64,000 nucleotides of DNA from Odiellus spinosus (GCA_963920705.1 OY987230.1:6138001-6202000), one strand, 5' to 3'. Positions 1 to 11,185 are shown, counted from the stretch's first letter. Made by a program: numbers and translations. Notes: a model not told the origin generated them from the letters alone.

Positions 1-78
1 CTTGACATACGATTACAGCTCGAAGTCGGGAAATAAAAGTGGATGCAAAAACCGTTAACCCACTAAACTTCCTTCAAT

Positions 79-278
79 CTAGTATACACCGTTTTTCAAA
101 ACCAATTTTGCCCTCAGGTACGAACGAGGCTTTAGTTTTATCATTCTGCGCAACAGCTTCCCTCTTATAGAGCCGCCGAGTCGTTCGAGCACGGAGGAAA
201 TATCGTAGGGAGAGAGATGCGAAACCTTGGGGTTATTTCTAAGTGAAAAAATTTCTGGACCATCTTGAATTTTTACCC
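79..278 (-). CDS. Putative alternative terminal exon of the BTB locus, no known domain
   Basis: On the minus strand a strong acceptor (pyrimidine-rich, ending GCCGCAG) precedes an open frame of about 66 codons closed by TAG. The exon starts with two bases completing a codon, the same phase as the other candidate terminal exons of the BTB gene upstream. The peptide is basic towards its end (IRGKLLRRMIKLKPRSY) and has no cysteine pairs, so no zinc finger. I do not recognise the family. It could equally be an exon of another gene or a chance open frame; the acceptor and phase are the only arguments for it. Confidence 0.35.
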
Positions 279-2400
279 CTGCGGCAGACAAGGTAATAAC
301 TTGAAACAGACAACTAAAGAAGATGGTAACAATGCTCCCCGAACGACGCGGAATTATTATAAAGGGTAGGCTGTTGCATGTTGCGCAGAAAGAAAAAACT
401 ACGTCTAATTGCCACGTCTGCTCGTGAAGCCCAAGAAAATGTATTTTAAAGAATTACCCCTTTTCAAACGCGGAAAGCAAAAGAAGGTAAAATTAGGGGG
501 CACTTCGTTCCAACCATTTCCCCACACCCCCCCCCCGTTTGACTCTCCCTAAGATACTTCCTCCGTGATTAAAGCTACGATGTTACCATCGACTTCAGAT
601 GTCTGCTTAAGGTTTATTAATTCGTGGGTGGCTGGAAAAAAAATCCTTGGTACTTCCCCGATTACAACGGGTCAAACATTAAAACGTTTCGAATTCTCAC
701 GTTGAGGACGCGTGCCAAAAACAACTAAATCTTGAACATTCATAAATTATTCTGTTTAAAACCGGTTACTCCATAATCTGTATGTATTATTGACTTCATA
801 AATAGCGTAAACTAAATAACTACACGTTACTAGAACACAGTAAGCCTTACGTCGGGGCCATTGCCGAAAAGCAACATATTCGTGCAAGTTTACGATTCAA
901 TCAATGGTATTGCTTATCCCGTATCCCGTAAGCTTATTTCGAAATAATTGATCGACCAAATCGCGAAATCATTAAGACAATCTTTAATCAAAGACGAACT
1001 CGACGGTTTAGAGTTATTAACTCTTTACACTATACACCAAAGCTGAACACAGGGTTTACTAGAGTTCGAACTCAATACACTGTCTTCACAGCTAACTCGG
1101 GTCAACTCAGGTGTACAACAAATTCAAGACTGATGTACCTCAAGGACGAAATCACGAAATTCCATAACCCCTCGGCTTATCATTATAAAAAAATAAGCGT
1201 GTATAGGCTTAAAACTAGTTTGTAAAGTATCGCATTTAGATTAGCATATCAATATTTTAAGTATGAAATAGGCAAGGCAACCGACCATGGGGTAACAAAT
1301 TACTAAGGTAGTGTTTGTAAAGTCGAATTCCGTAACTTATACCCAACGAGGCGAGATATAAACCACTGAAATTTAAAGATGCAGAAGAAATCGTTGGCTT
1401 AACATTAGAATGAAAAATTCAGCGTTTAGGAGATTCCCTCCCATACTTTCTCTTGTCGAAGATTAATAGGTGTGAGCACAAAACACTCGCGAGGTCTTGC
1501 AGGAGGCAATCAAACTAACTTTCCTCCAAAATGAATCTCCAAAAGGAAATGATGAAACAGAAAAGGAAAGATTCCTCGTTTAGGAGATTATAAACCATCA
1601 TAAAGTTTGCCATTTCTCGCGATTCATACTTATAAGGAGATGCGACTTGTGGGTGTGCAGTCTGGTGATTATACTTATAAGGAGGATTTAAATTATATAC
1701 TTATGTACGTGACGAATCACGTGATATATATTTGCCTAGGGGTGCGCGTGGTGAGGCTATCTCTGTATATGCCTATTGATACTTCCCTTAGTCCAACTAG
1801 CCCTCCCAGCCGCATTTACGAACTTTAAACCCCATGGAGCGGAGATAGCGAAGAGCGGAGGGTAAGGTGGGGGCATTGTTGATGCCGAAGACGATGCTCG
1901 GGTTATTCTAATGGTTAGCCTGATAGAATGTAAATGTAAAGGAGAGCGTCGCTTTTTGCCACTCCTAAAAGAAGCTCGAAAGAAGAATGGCTTAGTTTTG
2001 ATTCAGAGAAACGAGTACATATATTTGGAAAATAATTTGTTTTAATTAGTTACTTAAATAGTTTGCTCGGAATAAAATAAAATAGTTTTAGGAGGATTCT
2101 GCAAAATAAAAAATTTAAACCCTGCAAGAGTGAACAGTTTAAAAAAGTATTTGTTCGTGTAGGTTTTTGAGAACAAACACGAGAATTTTAATGACCATCA
2201 AATCGGGTTAGATTTAGGGCATGTTCCAAGCGTAAAAAAATTTGACTTTTTATTTACTTTTTCCGAAAAGTTTGCGATTTTAGTAAGTCTTTAAAATTAA
2301 AATGTGCGAGAATTATGGTTGACACAAGCGATGCGTCGCCTTTTTAACCAATATTGTTGTGATATCAATTAATATTAAATTATTAATATTAAATTAATTA
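279..2400. other. Non-coding, no recognised feature
   Basis: AT-rich sequence with scattered stops in all frames. A C-rich run lies near 525-537. The motif CTTATAAGGAG occurs twice near 1630 and 1674. I see no gene or RNA here; if the 79-278 exon belongs to the BTB locus this is intron. Confidence 0.5.
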
Positions 2401-2407
2401 GAACAAA

Positions 2408-2782
2408 TTTATGTAAATTATAATAATGGCTAAAAGAATGTAAATTATAATAATGGCTAAAAGAATGTAAATTATAATAATGGCTAAAAGAATGTAAATT
2501 ATAATAATGGCTAAAAGAATGTAAATTATAAATGGCTAAAAGAATGTAAATTATAAATGGCTAAAAGAATGTAAATTATAAATGGCTAAAAGAATGTAAA
2601 TTATAAATGGCTAAAAGAATGTAAATTATAAATGGCTAAAAGAATGTAAATTATAAATGGCTAAAAGAATGTAAATTATAAATAACTAAAAGAATGTAAA
2701 TTATAAATGGCTAAAAGAATGTAAATTATAAATGGCTAAAAGAATGTAAATTATAAATAACTAAAAGAATGTAAATTATAAA
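2408..2782. repeat. Minisatellite, 27-bp then 25-bp units
   Basis: Tandem copies of a unit containing ATGGCTAAAAGAATGTAAAT. The first four copies have an extra ATA step (27 bp); the following copies lack it (25 bp). Two copies near 2680 and 2757 carry AATAACT instead of AATGGCT, so a higher-order variant is visible. Confidence 0.95.
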
Positions 2783-2935
2783 ACTGACTACGTTAATTGT
2801 AATTATGACCAAGTACGTTAATTGTAATTATGAAAAAGTACGTTAATTGTTATTTTGACTTAGTACGTTAATAATTATGATTAATGTTAATTATGAATGT
2901 TAATTATGAATGTTAATTATAATGACTTAAACGTT
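2783..2935. repeat. Degenerate tandem array, TACGTTAATTGTAATTATGA units
   Basis: Four diverged copies of a unit of about 27 bp containing TACGTTAATTGTAATTATGA, followed by three short TTAATTATGAATG copies. It abuts the arrays on both sides. Confidence 0.85.
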
Positions 2936-2959
2936 TAAGTACAATAATGACTAAACATT

Positions 2960-3780
2960 TTATAATAAAGTTTAATTATAATAAAGTTTAATTATAATAA
3001 AGTTTAATTATAATAAAGTTTAATTATAATAAAGTTTAATTATAATAAAGTTTAATTATAATAAAGTTTAATTATAATAAAGTTTAATTATAATAAAGTT
3101 TAATTATAATAAAGTTTAATTATAATAAAGTTTAATTATAATAAAGTTTAATTATAATAAAGTTTAATTATAATAAAGTTTAATTATAATAAAGTTTAAT
3201 TATAATAAAGTTTAATTATAATAAAGTTTAATTATAATAAAGTTTAATTATAATAAAGTTTAATTATAATAAAGTTTAATTATAATAAAGTTTAATTATA
3301 ATAAAGTTTAATTATAATAAAGTTTAATTATAATAAAGTTTAATTATAATAAAGTTTAATTATAATAAAGTTTAATTATAATAAAGTTTAATTATAATAA
3401 AGTTTAATTATAATAAAGTTTAATTATAATAAAGTTTAATTATAATAAAGTTTAATTATAATAAAGTTTAATTATAATAAAGTTTAATTATAATAAAGTT
3501 TAATTATAATAAAGTTTAATTATAATAAAGTTTAATTATAATAAAGTTTAATTATAATAAAGTTTAATTATAATAAAGTTTAATTATAATAAAGTTTAAT
3601 TATAATAAAGTTTAATTATAATAAAGTTTAATTATAATAAAGTTTAATTATAATAAAGTTTAATTATAATAAAGTTTAATTATAATAAAGTTTAATTATA
3701 ATAAAGTTTAATTATAATAAAGTTTAATTATAATAAAGTTTAATTATAATAAAGTTTAATTATAATAAAGTTTAATTATA
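2960..3780. repeat. Homogeneous 16-bp satellite, about 51 copies
   Basis: Near-perfect tandem copies of the 16-mer ATAATAAAGTTTAATT over about 820 bp, with essentially no variation. Such homogeneity suggests recent expansion by slippage or unequal exchange. Copy number in the true genome may differ from the assembly. Confidence 0.97.
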
Positions 3781-3897
3781 TTAAGACCAAAACGTTTAAC
3801 TATATTAAGACTAAAACGTTTAACTATATTAAGACTAAAACGTTTAACTATATTAAGACTAAAACGTTTAACTATATTAAGACTAAAACGTTTATGT
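3777..3897. repeat. 24-bp tandem repeat, five copies
   Basis: Unit TTAAGACTAAAACGTTTAAC plus TATA, five copies, directly joined to the 16-bp array. The first copy differs by one base. The motif AAACGTTTA also appears before the 16-bp array, so the two arrays may share an ancestor. Confidence 0.9.
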
Positions 3898-4236
3898 AAA
3901 TTATTATTATGACCCTAAGCCTATTATTGATCATAATAGGCTTATGTTATTTCTTAAAAGTTTATGAAACTATGACTAAAACGTTAATGATAATCACAAT
4001 TTAATAACGGTGATAATCAGCGAAATAAAATACGTTTAAACCTTTTCTTAAGTTTAATCCCCACTCCCCCTTTTTTATTGAATCATATTTTCCTGATAAA
4101 TCCAGGGTTTTTCTAGTCTGTTCGAATAATGCGTAAAAAATTATGAAGAAAAAAAAATTAACTTAGCCATATAACTATGAAATGATTCTTGCAAGGTTTT
4201 ATTAGGGAGTAGAAAAACTACAATTAAATTTTGTAA

Positions 4237-4442
4237 TTAGATATTTAAATCGTAATCCTTTCCGTGACTTTGTCTTCGATGCCGGACGTAACTTTGATAC
4301 CAAGTAAAAACCCTGTTACAAAGATTACACCGGTAAAAGGTAGAGACACCTCCGTGTCGCGTAACGTGTCTTTTAAGACTACCTTTGGTCGAGAGCTCTT
4401 TGCCGCAGATAGAACATTTGAAAACATCCGGTTGTAAAAAAT
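4237..4442 (-). CDS. Terminal exon with two C2H2 zinc fingers (alternative end of BTB locus)
   Basis: The minus strand has an acceptor (AAATTTCAG) at 4443 followed by an open frame of 68 codons ending in TAA at 4237. The frame encodes two C2H2 fingers: CSICGKELSTKGSLKRHVTRH and CNLCNRVFTWYQSYVRHRR followed by QSH. There is no TGEKP-type linker; the spacing resembles the paired fingers of lola and tramtrack. Two bases precede the first full codon, matching the phase-1 donor of the acidic exon at 19244. A longer ATG-opened frame overlaps it in another register and is a shadow. Likely role: DNA recognition by one BTB isoform. Assignment to this locus is inferred from strand, phase and family. 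Confidence 0.75.
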
Positions 4443-6030
4443 CTGAAATTTACCAAAGCTGGCATTTTAAATTTATTTCACCCATACCGCGTAGATGCCT
4501 TGGAATTATTCGCACTTTCTTTACTAATAGTAGGTTTATACGGTCTAATTTGTTTCAATATTAGAAAATGCAATTAAAATGAGTTTTGGGATTGAATACG
4601 CAAATTTGGTATTTTATTCAAAGAGAAAAAAAGGAACATTAAAACATAGGTATCACATTAACTTTTACTGGCTTTGTAACAGTTTTAAAATACTTCATAG
4701 AATCTTCGTACAAATTAATGACGAAACTTAGTTATAATTAAATCTATCAACGAGTCAAAGGAACTAGTAGGTACATAGATTATGGATGCCTCAAAAATCA
4801 GGACTATATGATTAAAATAATGTTTTTTAATTGTTATAATACGACAAATATGAAATTTATCAATTGGTGCCATGTTGGAGCATGTTGACGTCATAGCTTT
4901 ATCCCCCCCCCCCCGCCCCACTGATGAACATACTTTCAATACCCTGGTTAAAATTAGCCCTACCCTGTTTGGCAAGAAAAAAAAACACTTTAAAAATCGT
5001 CTAACAATTGTGAAAACATTTGCACTCACATTTTACTAATATTAACGGGCAGTTTCCTAAATTAAAAAGTTTGTTTTTGTGAGAGTTTCTCTATAAAGGT
5101 ACAGCATGAATTGAAAATTATATGCCCCTATTTATTACCAAAAATCAAAAAATTGCGGGAAGACCAAATCAACAAATAGCGCAGGTCAAATAAATAAATC
5201 TTGACGTATACTTTTCTGACCACCTTCATCGAAAATAGACTTAAGGTACAAACTACCCTATCACACACTTTGGTACGCGTTAAGTTAAAGAGCACTTGTA
5301 GATGAATTTTCAAAATCCATCCCGAGGCTTATTTATAAAGGAAACTTACTTAAGAAAGTTAACTTTTAATAAAAAAAGTCCTGTAGCTGGAAGACTAAGA
5401 AAGAAATCATTTCCTTAATGTAAATTTTTAGTGTTGCTTAAAAACTTTAATTCTATCAGTGTTTAAAAAAAAAAGGTTGCGAAGAATATACTCTTATGTT
5501 ACCAATATTAAAAATATTGTTCTCATTGTATTGGTAAATACTTTTAATATTCATTTCCGCACCTTAAACACTATTAATTTTTTTAATTCAACCCCACCCA
5601 TTAAGATTAGGATGAATTCGTAAATTGTAAAAGGTTTCGTTAAAAGATTATCCTTTAGATAAAATTCCGTGAAGGTGGCATGAAAGGTCCTATCTACTAA
5701 AGAAATTACCCCTTTAAAATCTTACGCACACAGCCTAGTTTTGACTGTACAATTTGTAATGGTCACTTGTCTGATAAGCAAAAAAAGTAGAATTTAAAGG
5801 GGGGGGGGGGGGCTTAAAATCGTAGATAGTCCCTTTAATGAAATTAAATCCATCAATAATGTAAAAATAAACCCTGGTGTTCTGATAAGTATATTAATAA
5901 TGTGCAATTAATAACATCATCTGCAACTAAGAATTAGATCCTACACCTTACATCAATTACGTGGAAAATTACCGGCTGTTCAAACCAATTAGACATTGTA
6001 TAATGTCAAAACTGATTTACTATTAGGTTG
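4443..6030. other. Non-coding, homopolymer tracts only
   Basis: AT-rich DNA without supported genes. A C tract lies near 4904-4914 and a G tract near 5801-5812. Short open frames here lack splice signals and protein-like composition. Confidence 0.5.
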
Positions 6031-6034
6031 CATA

Positions 6035-6105
6035 GCCTCTTTAGCTCAGATGGTTAGAAAGTGGGAAGTTTACCCGGAGGTCAGGGGTTAAGTCCACCTT
6101 GAGGC
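6035..6105 (+). pseudogene. tRNA-like sequence (tRNA pseudogene or SINE head)
   Basis: The sequence has an A-box-like TAGCTCAGATGGTTAGA, a weak anticodon arm (GTGGG..CCCGG), a B-box-like GGTTAAGTCC lacking one base, and GCCTC/GAGGC ends that could pair. Mismatches in the acceptor stem, a damaged B box and no U at position 33 argue against a working tRNA. It may be the head of a tRNA-derived SINE; no tail repeat is clear after it. Confidence 0.6.
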
Positions 6106-6247
6106 AGTTTTAATAAATTCATTAATTCAGGCTCCCTTAAGAAAAGCATTCAGTTTCATTTTTACAATATGTATTTATATTTATATAATCTAAAGAATGT
6201 CTACGTAAACCCCTCTTAAACGTTTGATTTTTTTTCCTCTATTCCAG

Positions 6248-6314
6248 CAAAACAGGTTCTGTTCCCGATAAGTTGCGATTATTGTACGACAATCCGCAGC
6301 TTTTGGGTGCTTAA
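6248..6314 (+). CDS. Possible short plus-strand terminal exon
   Basis: A very good acceptor (T-rich tract, then CTCTATTCCAG) is followed by a 22-codon frame, KTGSVPDKLRLLYDNPQLLG then A and stop. Length alone proves nothing. No upstream exon was identified, and another frame reads through as well. Confidence 0.25.
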
Positions 6315-6403
6315 GAGTTAATTATATTTTAGCTTAGTATTAACATATACTAAATGATTTTATCTACTCTTGTAATATATGAAATGGGTTTGAAATATAA
6401 AAA

Positions 6404-6738
6404 TTAAATTGTGGCATTGTGTTTCACCTCCATGTGTTTTTTAAGGGCTTGTAAAACCATAAAACTCTTTTGGCACAATACGCAATGGTAATTAGGGACA
6501 CCCTCGTGAGTTTTGCGGTGATGGTACATGCCAGTTACGCAAGAGTAAGTACGACCGCAAATATTGCACGGGAATCTTTTTTGCCCGTCAATTCTGTGCC
6601 GTTCAAGATGGCGTTGCAAAGTCTGGTTATTAAAAAATGTTCTTTGACAAACTGAACAGGTCGCCGTCTTAACGGCGTACCTTTTTCTTCCGGCTAGTAC
6701 GGGATGATACCATTTTACACTCGATCTAGGTGTTGCGA
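6404..6738 (-). CDS. Terminal exon with three C2H2 zinc fingers (alternative end of BTB locus)
   Basis: The acceptor TATCTGTTTTATAG lies just upstream of 6738; the frame runs 111 codons to TAA at 6404. It holds three C2H2 fingers: CSVCQRTFFNNQTLQRHLER-H, CNICGRTYSCVTGMYHHRKT-H and CVLCQKSFMVLQALKKHMEV-KH. Before the fingers is a basic stretch (AGRKRYAVK). The open frame extends further upstream to an ATG at 6814, but the splice acceptor lies inside that extension. The exon begins with two bases of a split codon, fitting the phase-1 donor at 19244. Spliced to the BTB and acidic exons it would give a BTB-zinc-finger factor of about 429 residues. It could instead be the end of a separate gene. 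Confidence 0.75.
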
Positions 6739-6935
6739 CTATAAAACAGATAGAAAAAGGAAACCTTAGGGCAGGGTAAAGAAGAATAACCGTAAGCCTA
6801 AAACATTGACTCAAAGGTGTGATTTACGTATCTTTGCAATGAGTTTTAACAGCGAAGAAGTACTTAATGCACAATATTTATTTCAGCTAAGTTTTTATAC
6901 TACAAAAAAATGGGGTTAATTTTCAAACTTTACAG

Positions 6936-7166
6936 AAAACAGAACTAGTATCTCAATTTTGTTTAAAAAATTTGGATGAAGATAAAGCTTTTGAGAAATT
7001 AGCGGCCGGACAATGCATCGCTATGTGTCTTTTCAAATTAGAAGCTCTAGATATCATGACTGAACAATACGGACAATGCGTCGACTGCATTGATCTACAC
7101 GGAATTTTACCACCATCGCTATTTTTTCTAGTTCGAGCAGATATTGGTGACCCTAAAATTAAATAA
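6936..7166 (+). CDS. Putative plus-strand coding exon, family unknown
   Basis: A good acceptor (TTTCAAACTTTACAG) is followed by a 76-residue open frame to TAA. The peptide has protein-like composition, with an amphipathic stretch (FEKLAAGQCIAMCLFKLEAL), several cysteines and a hydrophobic end (LPPSLFFLVRA). A GT donor (ATTG-GTGACC) near 7148 would allow it to be internal instead of terminal; an AATAAA lies at its stop. I do not recognise the family and found no partner exon. It lies in the same large interval as the minus-strand BTB exons, on the opposite strand. Confidence 0.45.
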   Translation, partial: KTELVSQFCLKNLDEDKAFEKLAAGQCIAMCLFKLEALDIMTEQYGQCVDCIDLHGILPPSLFFLVRADIGDPKIK

Positions 7167-8690
7167 ACTACTGTCAGGATTTTTAGCGGAGGTTCTCATT
7201 TGTTAAAAACTATCAAAACAGCTGGTGTAATAGAAATATGTTCAAACTGATACATCATGTAGGCCCAGATAGTTTTAGGTCAAATTTCTATTGCTCTCTA
7301 CTTAATAACAAATAACTATAAAAACGACGCATGTCATATGGTATGATGGTTTTATAGATTGAAGTATTTTCATTAATAAATCATTTATTTTGAACGCGTC
7401 ACGTTCCTTTAAGTTTAGCACGAAATCAACCATGAAAAAATACGACACTTTAGTTAAATATTTAATTAAAAGGTAATTCAGTAAGCTTAAAAGTAACCGC
7501 GAAAGTCACTTTTGATTTTTAAAAATTAATTGACAAATGTATGCTTAACACAATTTAACTACATGAACCGTTTCCCCGAATCGAGCCATGAAAATATTTT
7601 CAAACCGATTTAAAACAATATTTGGGTAACCAAATTTTCCCCAATAACCGCTGCTGAAATACGAATTACAATTCATACATTATATATACAATAACCACAC
7701 AAAAATTGATATAGCACAATTTTAGTAATATAATCATGTAGGCTTAGCATAAACCCAGCTTAAGTTTCAGTCAATATATTATGTTAAAAACAGATAAACA
7801 ATTGTATAGAGTGACCAGCAAATACAAACGCATGTAGGATACAGTTTATAACATTGAAATAATCAAAACAAATCTTCCCTCCAAAAAGAATAAAATATCA
7901 AAGAAAATTGTAGGGGTTTTGAGAGTGCAGGGACTGGCCAGAAAATGTATCGTATTAAATTTATAAAGATGGAATATACAAATTATATCCTTATTTGAAT
8001 GATATATCAATTAAAATTGCCATTTCAAGCAAACATCCAGACGTGTGCCGCAAACAAATACCCTACAAAATGTATGACCACGTATAACGAGCCGTTCTAA
8101 ATATGTTTATAGCTAAACCTAATTAAGGGTTAAAGGTACATAAAACAAAAATTTATTTAAGTTAACAATTTTGTATCGCTGTCGAAAAGGATTGGCTTCC
8201 CAAACAAACTAATTTGTCGCCGTATTTCCCCCGTAGACGAATAGTTAAAGTACGGTTTTAACTGCGGTAGGGTTGCCCTACAAGTATTTTAAAAATAACC
8301 TTTAATTCAATACAATATAAACTCAATGTAAGAATAAAAATAATTAAGCACATGTATCCAAAGATTTTTGTAAACAACACTCGTAACTAGCAACCATAAA
8401 TAGATGGCGGTACGTTCTAAGCTTCTAATTCAGCTATCAGCCTTAATAAACAACATCATTGCGACCGAGGGTTATCTTGTCATTCTATTTCTAATTTGTA
8501 TCGCGATTACGGCTCGTTATGTAGTAAAAAATAAATGAAATATCACTCACGTTACGAAGATTTCAATGTAGCACAACAAAGTTTATCCATTAGAGAAACA
8601 CACACATATCGCGCACAATCACAATAATAATATTCACATGAAACTGTTAGGCCTAGGCACGATTAAGTTGGAATTTTTACAATTAAATCC
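7167..8690. other. Non-coding, no recognised feature
   Basis: AT-rich sequence between the putative exon and the OXA1L upstream region. No exon with splice support on either strand and no clear repeat. Confidence 0.45.
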
Positions 8691-8952
8691 ACATCCACAG
8701 CGCCACCAACGGAAAAACGTCGAAGTCATTTTAAATTGAAAGTCGGTTCCACCCATGGCACCAATTTATATAGTTTCAAGATTAAACCAAGCACAATTAA
8801 TTCACAATAAGAATTAACTCGCGCAAGGTGCATTCATCGTTCGTTCCCGCCACATTATCACTCCTTCTCCCGCGAGTGTGACGGACTGACAAGCGAGTTC
8901 CGTCTCGACCTTTAACCCTTCCTCCCCACCTGCTGTCTCTCTTTCCTACAAA
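8691..8952 (+). promoter_or_regulatory. Probable OXA1L promoter and 5' UTR
   Basis: The 260 bp before the start are richer in GC and CpG than the surroundings (for example CGTTCGTTCCCGCCAC and CTCCCGCGAGTG), as expected of a TATA-less housekeeping promoter. AAAATGGCGGGC at the start codon resembles the YY1/Pho-type motif that overlaps starts of many housekeeping genes. The transcription start cannot be fixed from sequence. Confidence 0.45.
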
Positions 8953-10206
8953 ATGGCGGGCATCGTGAGAGTGCGTGCGTTAATTCGGCCTTTGATTAAT
9001 AAGGGAAAAATTAATTTAACTCGCGTTAATAAATTACACGTTGGTTATTTTAAAAGTTTGTCGAAATTCTCATCTAATAAATTACTAAATAAAAACGTCA
9101 TCGCTTGCGCACCACTGAGGCTTCAATCAACAAATCCTAACAGTGTTATTCCCGAAATAAGTATAAAAACAGACTCAAAAGATGAACTTATACCCGAACC
9201 ACCACCTATACCCGATATCAGCGCGTTGCAAGAGGGTTTAATTACTGGGCCATTGGCTGAAAATTTAACAACTTTATCTAGTCTAGGCTTAGGAGGTTGG
9301 TGGCCGCCTGGATTGGCTCAACAATATATAAACTTTCTCCATACTGGACTCGATTTACCATGGTGGGGAGCTATTTGTACGGGCACTCTAATAATCAGAT
9401 TCTGCCTTTTCCCACTGGTCATAAAAAGCCAAAGACACGCTGCTAATATGGCCAATAACATGCCCCAAATGCAACTGCTTCAATATAAAATGACCGAATC
9501 GAGAAAGAGTGGAAATCAAATGGAAACAGCCCAGTACGCTAACGAGTTAGTGGCTTTCATGAAAGAAAAGAATATAAATCCACTTAAGGGTCTTATCCTG
9601 CCACTAGCGCAAGCTCCCATTTTTTTAGCCTTTTTTCTCGGTTTAAAACGAATGGCTAATTTACCGATGGAATCCATGAAAGATGGTGGACTTCTATGGT
9701 TCACAGATTTAACATTATCTGATCCATTTTACATCCTACCAATTTTTACAAGTGTCACTCTCTACCTAACGATTCACTTTGGAGTTGATGCGGCTCCCAC
9801 TAGCACCAACCAATTCATGCATTACTTCATAAGAGCGATGCCAGTCGTGGCATTTCCATTTATGTTATACTTTCCATCAGCCGTATTGTGTTACTGGGCT
9901 TCGAGTAACGTCATATCGCTAGGTCAAGTCTTACTATTGAAAGTACCGAGTGTTAGACAATATTTCAATCTACCCAACAAGATGCCTCAAAAACCTATAG
10001 AGCTTCCTAACAAACCTAAAGGATTCATCGCCGGGTTTAAAGATACGTATAGCAACTCAAGGATTACTGCGGAATTGGAAGATAGACAACGATTGGACGA
10101 AGAACAGTTTAGGAGAGCCGGAACTGGTCCCGTACCCAAAACATACGCTTACGATCCCACTAAACAAACTAGAAACACAATTATGGCTAAAAATAAAAAA
10201 AATTGA
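8953..10206 (+). CDS. OXA1L: Mitochondrial inner membrane insertase OXA1L
   Basis: A 417-residue YidC/Oxa1/Alb3 family protein. Oxa1 inserts mitochondrially made and conservatively sorted proteins into the inner membrane. The first ~90 residues are basic, hydroxylated and poor in acids (MAGIVRVRALIRPLINKGKI), a matrix-targeting presequence. The conserved core runs from about residue 95 to 345 with five membrane segments, including LPWWGAICTGTLIIRFCLFP, a matrix loop with NMPQMQLLQYKM, PLAQAPIFLAFFLGLKRMA, and SAVLCYWASSNVISLGQVLL. The basic C-terminal tail is the ribosome-binding region in known members. The frame is uninterrupted, with the ATG in good context (AAAATGG). Whether it is a retrocopy cannot be told; it looks intact. 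It would lie antisense within an intron of the minus-strand BTB locus. Confidence 0.95.
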   Translation: MAGIVRVRALIRPLINKGKINLTRVNKLHVGYFKSLSKFSSNKLLNKNVIACAPLRLQSTNPNSVIPEISIKTDSKDELIPEPPPIPDISALQEGLITGPLAENLTTLSSLGLGGWWPPGLAQQYINFLHTGLDLPWWGAICTGTLIIRFCLFPLVIKSQRHAANMANNMPQMQLLQYKMTESRKSGNQMETAQYANELVAFMKEKNINPLKGLILPLAQAPIFLAFFLGLKRMANLPMESMKDGGLLWFTDLTLSDPFYILPIFTSVTLYLTIHFGVDAAPTSTNQFMHYFIRAMPVVAFPFMLYFPSAVLCYWASSNVISLGQVLLLKVPSVRQYFNLPNKMPQKPIELPNKPKGFIAGFKDTYSNSRITAELEDRQRLDEEQFRRAGTGPVPKTYAYDPTKQTRNTIMAKNKKN

Positions 10207-10365
10207 TCTAGATATGTAATAATTCTGTAGTTAAAAATTTAATTTATTTACAAACAGTTTTGTAAAAATTTCATTTGGCGAGATTAAAAGATACGTTCAG
10301 TTATAGCAACTTCAAAAAATGTTTTCAAACCTTTTTTTAATCTTAAAATCAAGTTTAAGCTAATT

Positions 10366-10864
10366 CAGTAAAACCTCATTATAATGAAATGTGTTACAAT
10401 GAAGTATCGCTTATAGCGTAATATTTTTATATCCAGTTAAATATAACAAGTTTAATTTATCAGATGAAATTAAATTTTAGCATAATATCTTTGGTTATGA
10501 TGAAATTTGACTTAAATCTCGTCATTTTCTTTATAATAAGGGAGTCTTAACTAATTTTTGTTATATAGACTTAGATTTAGCAGACTAACTATAACTAAAC
10601 ATGTAAAAGTTTGTTTTTATTATAGACACTAAACGGTGACCTTTACCAAATACGTCATCCTTAATCGTGTCAGCTCCAAAGCCAAGGCATTGCAACTACA
10701 ATGAAGTATGGTACATAACATATTTAGCAGACAAACTCTGGTCATAACAGTTATAACCAGAAATCTTGACCAAATACTTCGTCATCCATCATGTTGTCTG
10801 CAAAGCCAAGGCTTAGCAACTAAAGGAAACGTACTAGAATTTTGTTATAACGAAGTTTTTACTG
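10366..10864. mobile_element. Pogo/Tigger-like inverted-repeat element, copy 1
   Basis: The left end CAGTAAAACCTCATTATAAT and the right end GTTATAACGAAGTTTTTACTG form the terminal inverted repeat typical of pogo/Tigger non-autonomous elements (CAGTAAAACC..CGTTATAACGA). It is flanked by TAATT on both sides. Internal AAAGCCAAGGC motifs are shared with the copy at 18291. No transposase frame is present. Confidence 0.75.
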
Positions 10865-11185
10865 TAATTCTAAATTTTGACAAAGTATCTCTAGAGTTGA
10901 CCTCAATATATTTTTTTTGGACTTCTACAAAACAAATAACAACACTATAAGTTTTAAGTGTAAATTAACGCGTCTAGTTATGTTATTAAATTGATTCATT
11001 CAATTTGCTCTAAATTAGAAAACTTTATTACTTCAAATATGTATATAATATTGTGACACTTAACATTGCATCCTTCTCAATTTTAACCGATACAAAATAA
11101 AGAAAATAACTATAAATCTACTCTGTAAGATCCATTTTTAAAACATTAATAGAAGCTCTTGATTAAACTTGTAACACGCAGGCAT

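Noticed and set aside
4715..5029. 104-residue minus-strand ORF
   Set aside because: Lysine/phenylalanine-rich translation of AT-rich DNA crossing a C tract; no acceptor, start context or domain.
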